Source: Pseudeuparius sepicola (taxonomy: Eukaryota > Arthropoda > Insecta > Coleoptera > Anthribidae). From it: 64,000 bases of DNA. Position 1 is the first letter of the stretch. Each line of letters begins with the position of its first letter. The position numbers were made by a program, and so were the translations under genes. A model generated the notes under the pieces. It was not told where the DNA came from, ran no database searches, and saw only the letters and a program-made list of their open reading frames with translations. Positions 31,745 through 41,545 of this stretch are shown piece by piece. The stretch lies in NCBI GenBank assembly GCA_963920635.1, contig OY987300.1, positions 57,557,415 to 57,621,414 on the forward strand, written 5' to 3'.

Positions 31745-33600
31745 TATAGGTATACCTAGATTAAATAATGTCGGCGAAATATACCCTATTAATCTGCAAT
31801 GCAATGGTGACATTACCAGCTATGCTGATGATACAACTGTGTTCTTTGAGGACGATACCTGGCGGTCGTTAAAGGAACAAGGCGGAGTATGGAATGTCTG
31901 TTTCGTCCAATTGGTTCAGTGACAAACTGCTGACAGTCAATTTCTGTAAAACATAGCTACTTCATGCCTTTTAGTTGCTATGCCGACAGTCTTCCACAAT
32001 TCAACACACTCAACTTTAACCACAACAACGAAACTGTATCAATTAGACATGCCCACAAACTCAAATACCTCGGAGTCTATTTTGATTCCCATTTAAGATG
32101 GAACTAGCATATGGAGTTTCTTTGCAAGAAGCTCCGTGTTTTCATATCGAAATTTAAAATGTTTAAAAAAATCTTGAATGTCAGCTCACTTAAAACTCTT
32201 TATGACTCCTTAGTTCAAAGCCACTTAATGTACAGGGTGATCCAAACTCGACGCCCCAGGCCTACAGCGGGAACACGAAAACTCAAAACAAAATTTAGAA
32301 AAGGGGTTCTTAAATGGGACATCTAAGGTCCAATTTTGACCGAAAATTAGCTTTCTTGATGTTTCGGAAAATGGCCGCTGTGACGTCATCGATATTATTT
32401 TCCCAGAAACATACCAGTTTTTCTCCGTATGTTGAAAATCCTTATCATTCTCAACAACTTTTGTAGGGAAAGATTTTCTGTATCTTTTATCGTTCAAAAT
32501 ATACAGGGTCAAATATGTTAAAAACATGGAATTTTTTCTAATCATTTTTCGAAATCTAGATAGCTATGGAAACAATTGACAGTCAGAAATTATTTAAGAG
32601 GATGTTAGGGTGCCTTGCGCACTTTTAATTTATTCAACTGGAATATTTTTTAAATTTCTGAATTGTGCTTGTTACTAACTTGTTTGTTATTATTGTTGTT
32701 AATTTTTTAAAAATATTCCAGTTGAATAAATTTAAGGGTGCAAAAGGCACCCTAACATACTCTTAAATAATTTCTGACTATCAATTATTGTTTCCATATA
32801 TAGCTATCTAGATTTCGAAAAATGATTAGAAAAAATTCCATGTTTTTTTTAAATATTTGACCCTGCATATTTTGAACGATAAAAGATACAGAAAATCTTT
32901 CCCTACAAAAGTTGTTGAGAATGATAAGGACATTCAATATATAGAGAAAAACTGGTATGTTTCTGGGGAAATAATATCGATGACGTCACAGCGGTCATTT
33001 TCCCAAACATAAAAAAAGCTAATTTTCGGTCAAAATTGGACTTTAGTAGGTATGTCCCATTTAGAAACCCCTATTCGAAATTTTATTTTGAGTTTTCCTG
33101 TTCCCGCTGTAGGCCTGGGGCGTCGAGTTTGGATTACCCTGTACCTATGGCATTCTTGTCTCGGGTGGAGTGACTAAAGAACACATGCAGAATCTCATGG
33201 TGACTCAGAAATGGCTGTTAAAAGTTATTTATAACAAAAATTGTACCTATCCATCACTTGTTGTACCCTACATCTACGCCAGCTATTCCTGCGGTTACTA
33301 GCACTATATCACTTTAAAAATAAACACAAATTGAAACAAATAATACACACATACAATACCCGTCACAAAACTAAAACTATACACATCTCCTCCTTGTATG
33401 CAAAACAATTTCCCAAAGATCTTCCGCATACCTCTGTCCTTTGATATACGCCAGTATACCATCTGAAATAATTAGAAATTTAAATTCACTAAAGATGTTT
33501 AAAAGCAAGATATCGAAATGGATACTTATACCCGACCGTCCCAACCAAGAAATTTTGCCCATGGAAGAATCGACAGAAAGAACACTTATTACCTGGAAAT
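31745..33600 (+). pseudogene. Non-LTR retrotransposon (LINE) RT fragment, interrupted
   Basis: The first part (31745-31920) encodes the RT palm motif SYADDTTVFF. After frameshifts, NWFSDKLLTVNFCKT (near 31905-31950) and KYLGVYFDSHLRW (near 32065-32100) follow, then a block ending SHLMY at about 32230. The frame resumes beyond the inserted foldback at about 33147 with a GIL-SGGVTKEHM block and WLLKVIYNKN. This order is typical of the RT C-terminus of jockey/I-type LINEs; I cannot fix the clade. It is 5'-truncated and dead. The last recognisable part fades near 33600. Confidence 0.75.
32231..33143. mobile_element. Foldback element with TACAGGGTGATCC ends, inserted in the LINE
   Basis: The left end TACAGGGTGATCCAAACTCG and the right end CGAGTTTGGATTACCCTGTA are inverted copies with one mismatch. 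The arms continue for about 400 bp each, meeting at ATTCAACTGGAATATTTTT and its complement around a loop of about 60 bp. TA occurs at both ends. It splits the LINE frame between the Tyr and Gly codons of SHLMY-GIL. Confidence 0.88.
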
Positions 33601-35089
33601 GTAGTCACGCTTACTTGCTTATAATGAGTCTTCATCCCCCCCTTAAAGTGACACTAGCTGTTGTTGTACCTATTGTTACTATTACTAATGCTTGTCGAAC
33701 CCACGCACAAGGTTGTATACCTTCCTGAGGGAACATATTTATTTATTTTTCTACGCTACTGTAATCTGTCATTTTTTAAACATATTAATAATAATTTGTG
33801 TAATTTGTGTAGTTGATAAATACATTTATTTATTATTTATTTATAGTCTCTTTCTTGAACATGACAAAACACATTAAAAACCACTGCCTTATTACGTATG
33901 TAATCTAAATATTCGATATTGTCCAACATCAACATAAGTAAGTTAAAGTAGGCATGATTAAGGAATGTTGACGTACCTACACGTTTAGATCACTGAGTCA
34001 AGCAAATTTAGGCCTACAGCCTCCAGTGCCGTAGATTTTAAAGGGGAACATTGATATTAGTTCTAAACGCAACCAGATACACATTCCGACACCTTAGTGA
34101 AATTCGCCCAAACTTGAAATGCCATGCCTTTTACTTTTATAAACGTAAATAATTGTACTCTGCTTTAACATTATAAAGTCTGATTATCGAGCGATCGCAA
34201 TGTGGTATGTTGCTAACTAAAAGGATGTTATAAAGACAAAATATAGGTATTACAACTAAGAACAAAATCAAAACTGTCATCACTTCTTTTAAGAAATTAC
34301 CGAATACAAAGAAGTTATATAGTGACTATTATTTAATACCATCGATAAACCACTAACCTGATTAGGGTCGCCGATGTTTTGTTCTCAACTCGGCAAAAGG
34401 CCCGTTGCCTTTTGGTTGGCTCGAGGCCATTCTATACGTGTTAATAAACCTTAATAAATAATAAACTTGTTATCCATATCCATTGGAATTCTAAAAAATG
34501 GAATTGCAACTCTACTGCGTGAACACAGCTCGAATTTTGGCTTTGGGTGCTTGAACTGTTTCTGGATAATTGGCGCAGACATTTGCATTAACATCATCTC
34601 AAAGGAAAAAGTGAAGCGGTGCTAGATGTCCGCAGTTGATGACTTTTCTGCAAAAGTTCCAGTCACAGTAGGAATGTTTTATACCGATCTGGATCTGACG
34701 CCACGACGACAGACTCGCATCCACATACATCTAAACAAACATTAGGTATACTGCTCAAAACCATATTGCGCACAATTCACCGCTTTGGAATAAAAGATAT
34801 AGAAATTGCATGGGAGCCATTGATGCATGCAACAATTGCATGCATAAATTTATACCACGCCAATTTTTGGGTATATGGTCCCATTCCCACCTGAATTTAA
34901 AGCATTACATTTTCGAACCTTGCGGTTTCTGAGTGGCAGACATTGGGAACACCCCTGTGAAATTGTAATGCGCTTCAGATTTTGATGATTTTTCTGTGTA
35001 TTTATGAAGTGTCCTTATGTCCTTGCGGGATATATCGTCATGGTGGCAGCACTATTCCACGGCCTGCTATGATTTTTTTTCGATGGGAT
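33601..35089. other. Non-coding stretch
   Basis: Possible 3' UTR of the LINE up to about 33880, then AT-rich DNA with no gene or clear repeat boundaries. Confidence 0.4.
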
Positions 35090-35620
35090 TTTTTGAAAAA
35101 TGCGATATTAGATTTTTTTATCGAAAATATGGCTACATAACTTTATTTAGCACTCCCAGAAACCTGAATGTCCTAAGTTTTATTAATTAAAAATTAGGAT
35201 TGCTTTGGAAATATATGGAAATCCAGAAGACTTGTTCAAAACAGCCCAAAAATATCGCATTAATAAAGAAAACGGCAAAAAATACTTATATTTTTGAAAT
35301 AATGCTTAAATAATAGGTACTTATATTTTGAAAAATGCTATTAGCGATTTTTTATTGAAAATCTGACAACGCAGCTTTAATTACTCATATAATATACCAA
35401 GTTTTATGAGTTTACATCGCCAACTAAAATTTCTACAAGACCTTATATAGAAGGGCAAATTGTTTTTTTTTTTATTTTTAATTAAAAATCAGGAATGCTT
35501 TGGAAACATTTGAAAATCGGGTAAACTTAATCGAAACATCCCAAAAATGTCCCACTATCAAGGAAAATGGAAAAAACACACCATCCTACCGTTTTAAAAT
35601 AATACTTAAATACGGCATAA
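35090..35620 (+). repeat. Two diverged tandem copies of a repeat of about 240-280 bp
   Basis: About 35090-35320 and 35332-35620 share an ordered set of blocks: AAAATGC-ATTAG-GATTTTTTAT, TAATTAAAAAT-AGGA, TGCTTTGGAAA, CCCAAAAAT and ATAATGCTTAAATA or ATAATACTTAAATA. An old tandem duplication, non-coding. Confidence 0.55.
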
Positions 35621-35821
35621 CTATTCTTCCCAGATTACAGAAAATCGTGCAGTGCATAACAATTTTACAGGGTTGTTCCGTACCAAATCTGAACATCCTG
35701 TAGGTACATTTTTTTCACGTTTCTGCTTTATGTCCGACCCTGAAATTGTAGAAAATTATAGGGTATACTTTTTTAATCCGTATAAGATTTTAAATATAAT
35801 TTATAAAATCAAACTTACTGC

Positions 35822-37229
35822 CAGAGCTGGGCAGATCTATTTAAAGAAGATCGTTTTAAAGATCTAAGACCTAATATGGCGATCTTGATCTTAGATCTAG
35901 ATCTTTTTGATTCACTAAAGTAAAGAACGATCTTTTTTAAAAAGATCGTTTCAAAAAGATCTGAACTTTGTTCTTAATTTGACGATCTTAGATCATTTCA
36001 AAGATCCAAGATCGTTTAAAAGATCTAAGATCGTTTTAAAGATCTAAGATCGTTTTAGAGATCTAAGATCGTTTTAAAGATCTAAAATCTTTAAAAGGAT
36101 CTAAGATCGTTATAACGATCTAACATCTTTTCCTCATTTGTTTTCGTTTATTTTTGAAACGTTTCTGTGATTTTTTTTAAACAAAATAATGTTTTATTTT
36201 TGAAGAATAAAAAATAGTGCTATAGGTTGTTGTAGGAATAAGAGTTTTTGTTTTTGTATCTACATATTTGTAAAATATGTTCTCATTTTGACCTCAGTTG
36301 TTGTAATTAGTTCGTTTTTGAAACGTTTCTAGGATTTTTTTATACAAAATAATGTAGGTAGAAAGGTAGGTATATATTTTTTAGAAGAATGAATAGTTTT
36401 GTACGAACAAGGATTTTTCTTTTTTTACATATAATCTACATATTATTTCCAAAATATATGTATTTCGAATTCAGTTACTTACGTTATTAACGAACTTTCA
36501 TTAAAGCAGTTTACCTCGGGAGATCTCTATGTCTCAGCCAAAGTGCAAATTGTCAGAATTCTCGAAAAATGACAAATATAAACAAATTGACGCACATTTC
36601 ACCTACAACTACAAGAACCTATTTTGAGGTCTTTAAGTGAATGCTTTATGTTAATTTGTATTTTATTTTCAATTTTCTACTTCTCAAAATTCCGAATTTT
36701 ATAACTTAAGTTATAAAATTATAAATTGAATAAATAATCGGTGAACACGTTTTTAGAAGAAAAGTCTAATTCTCCATATAGGTATATCAACTGATTGATT
36801 ACGTAACCAGTTCAGTTAGATTAGTAGCTTTACGTAACTAGTTACGTAAAATTTTACTTTACACAACTAGTTACGTAAAACTGGACGTATCATCACTTAC
36901 TCAGGTTTTGAAAGATGTCACTTTATACTATGTCAAAATTAGGAAAAGTATTTATAGAGATCTATATGTATTAACTAGGTATATATATCATGAATTTTGT
37001 TCAAAGCTCTTAGATTATTTAGAAGATCTTAGATCGTTTAGAAGATCTTAGATCGTTCAAAAGATCTTAGATCGATTGATCTTTTTTAAATAGATCATTG
37101 TTAGACGATTTTTGATCCAAGATCGTTTTTGCATGAAAAGATCTATATTTAAACGATCTTAGATCTTTTTTTGAAAAACGATCTGATCTATGTTCTAGAT
37201 CTTTTTTGGCGCGATCTTTCCCAGCTCTG
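35822..37229. mobile_element. hAT-type non-autonomous element with GATC-rich subterminal arrays
   Basis: Termini CAGAGCTGGGCAGATCT (35822) and CGATCTTTCCCAGCTCTG (to 37229) are inverted repeats. Flanking 8-mers CTTACTGC and CTTATTGC match at 7 of 8, as expected for an aged hAT target duplication. Both subterminal regions (about 35840-36130 and 37010-37215) are arrays of AGATCTAAGATCGTTTTAA units about 20 bp long. The middle is AT-rich, with ACGTAACTAGTTACGT palindromes near 36830-36880. No transposase remains. Confidence 0.85.
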
Positions 37230-38143
37230 CTTATTGCTCTAATTGGTTTCGGAGATATGGTGAATCAGAATATGAAAAGGACTATAAAATACCTGTTTTC
37301 GTATTTCGTCTCGTAATTTTTTTAACCACTGGAACGAGGAAAACTTTCAGATTTCATTTATATTAGACTAGATACTGAACGGAACAACCCGCCTAAATTG
37401 AACTCTCCACCATTTATAGAATCGGAAATATGATGGTAATAAAAACTTTTAATATGAAATTGAGTTTGCGCTTCAAAAATCGTGCTCGGGATAAAGTTTA
37501 CAGAATATTTTACTCTGTAAACTTTGCCCGGGCCCCCTATATGAGGGGCTTCTCCAACTCTACCAATGAGCACTACTGAGCAGTGTTTCCTTAAACTGGA
37601 CATGAATGCGAAGAGACATATGAATTGGGCGAATGTAGTTCTACATCTGCATTTTGTTTGCCGAAGCGCATCGAGTTTCGGTACATTGCAATGAGTGATT
37701 CCCTGCGTTCTTGACACCAATCAGCGTTCAGACTTGCCGCGACGAGACCGGCCTTCCCATGCCGCGGGTGGGGCAACCCAAAAACAATCATTTGTCAGCT
37801 GTCACTACACCCAATGCAGAATGGACTTAGGTTTTAATCATGTCCGGAGATAACCTCCTATTACGGTCGATTTTTTTTTAATTGTACAACATAAATCAGT
37901 ATATAGGACGACATGTATTTATTGAGGTCACAATGGGATTATAATAAAGTTATTCGTCGGAAAATAATAAGACGTTTCATGCCCACGAAATATTAAGGGG
38001 CACATCCCCCAAAATAAAAAAATAATAATAAGTTAGACATAGCTACAAGAAATACTCGATGGGAACAAATAGAAGTAAACAATGCAGTAACTACTCTACC
38101 ATATCCTTGAATCAATAATATATAAATATATTTACAAAATCTA
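37230..38143. other. Non-coding stretch
   Basis: The minus-strand ORFs at 37358-37791 overlap in two frames and lack domains. No repeat boundaries identified. Confidence 0.4.
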
Positions 38144-38300
38144 TACAGGGTGTTACTTTGATTAGTATACATAAATTTTAACTGAAGGTAGGTTCAGACC
38201 CCAAAAGCCAGCCTTCCAGCGGCTAATCATAAAATTTTTACACGACTGAAACGATGGTATATATAGCCAAACACACTACGCGCTAGAACGAGGTCACTGG
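38144..38300 (+). mobile_element. TIR-element left end (TACAGGGTGTTAC), truncated
   Basis: Shares its first 70 bp or so with the element at 4173: CTTTGATTA, a TAAATTTTA block, GGTAGGTT and CCCCAAAAGC. A matching right end was not found. Confidence 0.5.
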
Positions 38301-38689
38301 AACGATTTCATTTATTTCAACAGGAAACCACAGAATATATTTAAGAAGTGGCATTGGGAACGTTCATTTTTTTTTTCTGTTCGGTTTTAGAAGAACTAAA
38401 CCAGTCTCCAAATGATCTGTCTTGTTTATGCAAATCTTCAACCTAATTGGATGCAATTAAAACTATTTGTAACGTACCACACGCAATCTGGAAATAAATT
38501 TCAGTGTAAATATTCATTTCAGAAGTAGAATTACAGTTTTTGCAAACTTATACTTTGTCCTGGTTTAATCATTTTTTCACTTTCAGTTTAATGCCTGTAG
38601 CTGTTGTAATTGGGGGAAGTCTCATGTTCCATGTGCATACGCCATATTTGATTTTGTATATTAGACTAATATCGACACACTCTCTCCTT

Positions 38690-39350
38690 ATTAAGTAATT
38701 GTAGAAATGAAAATAACAGGTTTGCAGCCAAAAAAACATTTAATATACTTTTTTCAAGTAACCAAGCTTTCGTTCAATATTTTGAACTTCTTCGGGGAAT
38801 TAGATTGAAGTTAATTTATAGGTTTAAAAAATCCAAATCATCTAATGTGTAGCACATATTATGTAAATATTCTGTTACCCATATGATCCTTCATTTGACG
38901 AAAAACAAGAAATTGAATTTTCCAGCAAGTTGTCCTTCCTTATGTATTTATAAGTAAAATATTATATTATTAATAACAGTAAAAAAGGCGATAAAATGAG
39001 TATAAAATTTATAAAAGAAATCTATTAACATTTTTTTAAATTTTATACTCATTTTATCCCTTTTTTTACTGTTATTAATAATATAATATTTTACTTACGT
39101 AAGGAAGGACAACTTGCTTGAAAATTCAATTTTTGTTTTTTGTCAAATGATTTGGTTAACATTATATTTAGATATTATTATGTGGTACACGTTTTTACAT
39201 TTGGATTTTTTAAACCTATAAATTAACTTCAATCTAATACCCTGAAGAAGTTCAAAATATTGAACGAAAGCTTGGTTATTTGAAAGAAGTATATTAAATG
39301 TTTTTTGACGTTATTTTCATTTCTACAACTATTTAAATAAGTATTATTAA
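38690..39350. mobile_element. Foldback element with hammerhead-like motif in both arms
   Basis: Outer arms carry TTGTAGAAATGAAAATAAC (38699-38718) and its complement near 39308-39327. Inner arms meet at ATTTTATACTCATTTTATC and its complement around a loop of about 30 bp near 39020. Each arm holds the block ending GAACGAAAGCTTGGTTA: right arm plus strand 39242-39276, left arm minus strand 38763-38795. Head-to-head terminal repeats of this type fit a Penelope-like remnant. Confidence 0.75.
39239..39276 (+). ncRNA. Hammerhead-ribozyme-like motif, second stem-II variant
   Basis: Core CTGAAGA (39242-39248), stem II GTTCAA/TTGAAC (39250-39255, 39260-39265) with an AATA loop, then GAAAGCTT (39266-39273) and GGT pairing with the upstream ACC. 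It has the same plan and flanks as 30513-30550 but a different, still fully paired stem II. The opposite-arm copy has a U4 change (CCGAAGA on the minus strand), so only this copy keeps the core. One extra A before stem II is shared with the other locus. Confidence 0.4.
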
Positions 39351-39387
39351 GGTGACACAGAAAGATTTTTAGTACCTGCAATTATAA

Positions 39388-39665
39388 TTAATAAAGGATG
39401 TTTAGTGACATATCAGATAAAGCATAACAATTGAAAAAAAATGCACTCCAGCCGGGACTCGAACCCGAGACTCCTACTGTGGCCGTAAGCACTTAACCAA
39501 CTAAGCTACCGGATATACGGGTTCCATCGGCTAGGTGTTATTTATTCCAATTGATATACCAATTGGAGTCCCGGATATATCAATTCGAGTCCCGGCTGAA
39601 GTGCATTTTTTTTTTCAATTGATATCTTTTACCTGATATGATACTAAACATCCTTTATTATTAAT
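39388..39665. mobile_element. Foldback element enclosing a tRNA-like sequence
   Basis: Arms: TAATAAAGGATGTTTAGTGA (about 39391) and CAATTG-A(n)-TGCACTCCAGCCGGGACTCG (39428 on), matched in reverse complement by the right arm to 39665. Arm mismatches are few. The left half contains a tRNA-like cloverleaf on the minus strand. The right arm repeats only the T-arm portion. Confidence 0.75.
39445..39515 (-). tRNA. tRNA-like pseudogene (CCA at anticodon position)
   Basis: The minus strand folds as a tRNA. D arm is GCTT/AAGT, anticodon arm CTTAC/GTAGG around GGCCACA, T arm TCGGG/CCCGG around TTCGAGT. Box A (TAGCTTAGTTGG) and box B (GGTTCGAGTCC) are good RNA polymerase III promoters. The acceptor stem pairs poorly and position 33 is G, not U, so it is unlikely to work in translation. 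CCA would read Trp codons. Best seen as a tRNA-derived (SINE-like) piece. Confidence 0.6.
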
Positions 39666-40239
39666 GTGTAAGTTTTTATATTGCAATCAGTACTATGACA
39701 TGGTAGGTACGAAAATGGATAAAAATAAACAGAAATATAACATAGCAGTGTATTATTAATATAATTACGTCAGCCTCAGCGAGGATATTGTATTTAGAGT
39801 ATGTATTCAGTGCTCCTTTATCTTCATCAGAATTTTGAATCCATTTATTAAAATTTTATATTTCGGGTCTAGGTCCAATTATTTCGTTTCTTTGTAGAAA
39901 TATTTTACCGAATGTTATGATGGTTGCGTTCAAAATTTTAACCTAAGTTAAGTCTTGAACCAAGAATTTTTTAAATTGCGAATTGTATTAAAAAATTTGC
40001 AACCCACTTTTCAATGTTCACTTTCACATCGCATTTCATTACACAATTTTTTTTTGGATCGTATGGTTCTCTGTTTGTCAACCCATAGAGAAATCCCATA
40101 ATAAATATTCTAAATTATAAAGACTTTTGAATAGTGAACGGCCGGTATTTAGAATTAATATATTTGTTTTCGATCCTAAGATAGCATGACGAGATGACAA
40201 AAATTATACTTTGGCAATAATACCTGTGCGGAGTCGTGG

Positions 40240-40760
40240 GATGATTCTAAAAGTAGCAAAAACGCCCGGTCGGCATCGACCAACATGTTGCTATGAATCA
40301 GGGACGCACACATGCAGAACACGTTAGTTTCGGGGGCTATCCTTCTTTCCCGCGACGTCGCCCCCTTGGAAATAACTCAGGCCGGGCGCCCCCCTACAAA
40401 TAGAGTGTAAACAAAGTTTCCGAAATGCTTTAGTCTAATTGAAAAACGGCGAAGAGGGAAAGAGAACAATGGCGGGCCCAGGTTCAATCAGCGCCCGTTT
40501 TTGGTCCAGTGAAATTTACGTTTCCTGTAGACTGGGCAATTTTTGCGCGGGGGACCTTGATAAATGGCCGCTGCCGATGACACCTATGAAATACGTCAAG
40601 AGGGCGCGGGGGTGTGCCGAGAGTTTTCAATTAAAACCCATGTACGCGGAATAATGCGACGCCGAGCGGGGCGCCGCCAGCTTCGGCCCGCCCGCGTTTG
40701 CCAGCTGCAGCAAAAATGTTGGCTGGAGCAAATAGATTAGGAGCGCTCGAAGCCGAGCTT
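40240..40760. other. GC-rich island 7
   Basis: CpG-rich block with AT-rich factor-site-like cores, such as GTAAACAAAG near 40410 and TCTAATTG near 40434. No domain in its ORFs. Candidate regulatory DNA. Confidence 0.42.
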
Positions 40761-41234
40761 CGCTGTGATCCGATGGTCTAGTTCTATCTCTGTCGTTATT
40801 CAATTCTAGTTTTTAAAACGATATATCCTATCAGTCGCAACAACACCAACTGCGAGTCGTTGATACTGCGATGGAAGCCTTGTGGAATGTTGTTTTTGCA
40901 GAAACCCTCTATATACTAGGCCACCAACAAAACATACGATGACTCTTCTTCATTTTTGTCATACCTACACTTTCTTCATCGCTATCGTCATCTATTGCGG
41001 CTTGTCATACATTCGTCAGAGTTTACAAGCCCATCTGCTTTTTTCCTTGTCTTTGTGACACCCATAAAGCTACTCTGAATTGAAACATCCAACAGTAATA
41101 CAGAACAGTAATTTAGAACATGTAGAATTGCAATCTGAATTGTGTGTTGCAATTTTTATGCGGATATTGGTCTCTGTTTAATAAATTGAGAAAGTTGTGG
41201 CAACGTCTCGTAGCTCTGTGAGGTTAATATATAG

Positions 41235-41545
41235 TGTCTTTCTAAAAAAAGCACCGCTGATGGACAACAGCGCTGGACAAATTTTCGGTTCACGCTATTG
41301 TTCCTATAAGTGTTATTTACTAAGTGTCCTTCCCTCACTAGAATTACTACGGTCTTCAAGGGGTTTCCGTAGTATATTTTGAGTGAATGCTATCAGTTCT
41401 ATATCGTGAAAAGTCGGCCCTAACCGCAAATGGCAACGAAGACAAAATAATAGAAATTGTCCCCCTCCCTTGCACAAGCATTCAGTTGCTTCCGAGGTAC
41501 TCCTAGTTTGGAGTATTGTGAGGGTAGAATTATTATTATTATTAT
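41235..41545 (+). repeat. Dispersed repeat with (ATT)n tail, copy 2
   Basis: Aligns with 4569-4905 over its length (GCACCGCTGATGG, ATTACTACGG, AAAAGTCGGCCCTAA, CACAAGCATTCAGTTGCTTC). It ends GAGGGTAGAATTATTATTATT. Its ATT tail is the site where the R4/Dong-like LINE on the opposite strand begins. Confidence 0.65.

Noticed and set aside
36805..36890. CRISPR-like array of ACGTAACTAGTTACGT units
   Set aside because: Only a few irregular palindromic copies in a eukaryotic transposon, without uniform spacers.
39445..39515. Functional tRNA-Trp gene
   Set aside because: Anticodon-position CCA is present, but the acceptor stem pairs poorly and position 33 is G; the unit sits in a foldback, so a pseudogene or SINE head is more likely.
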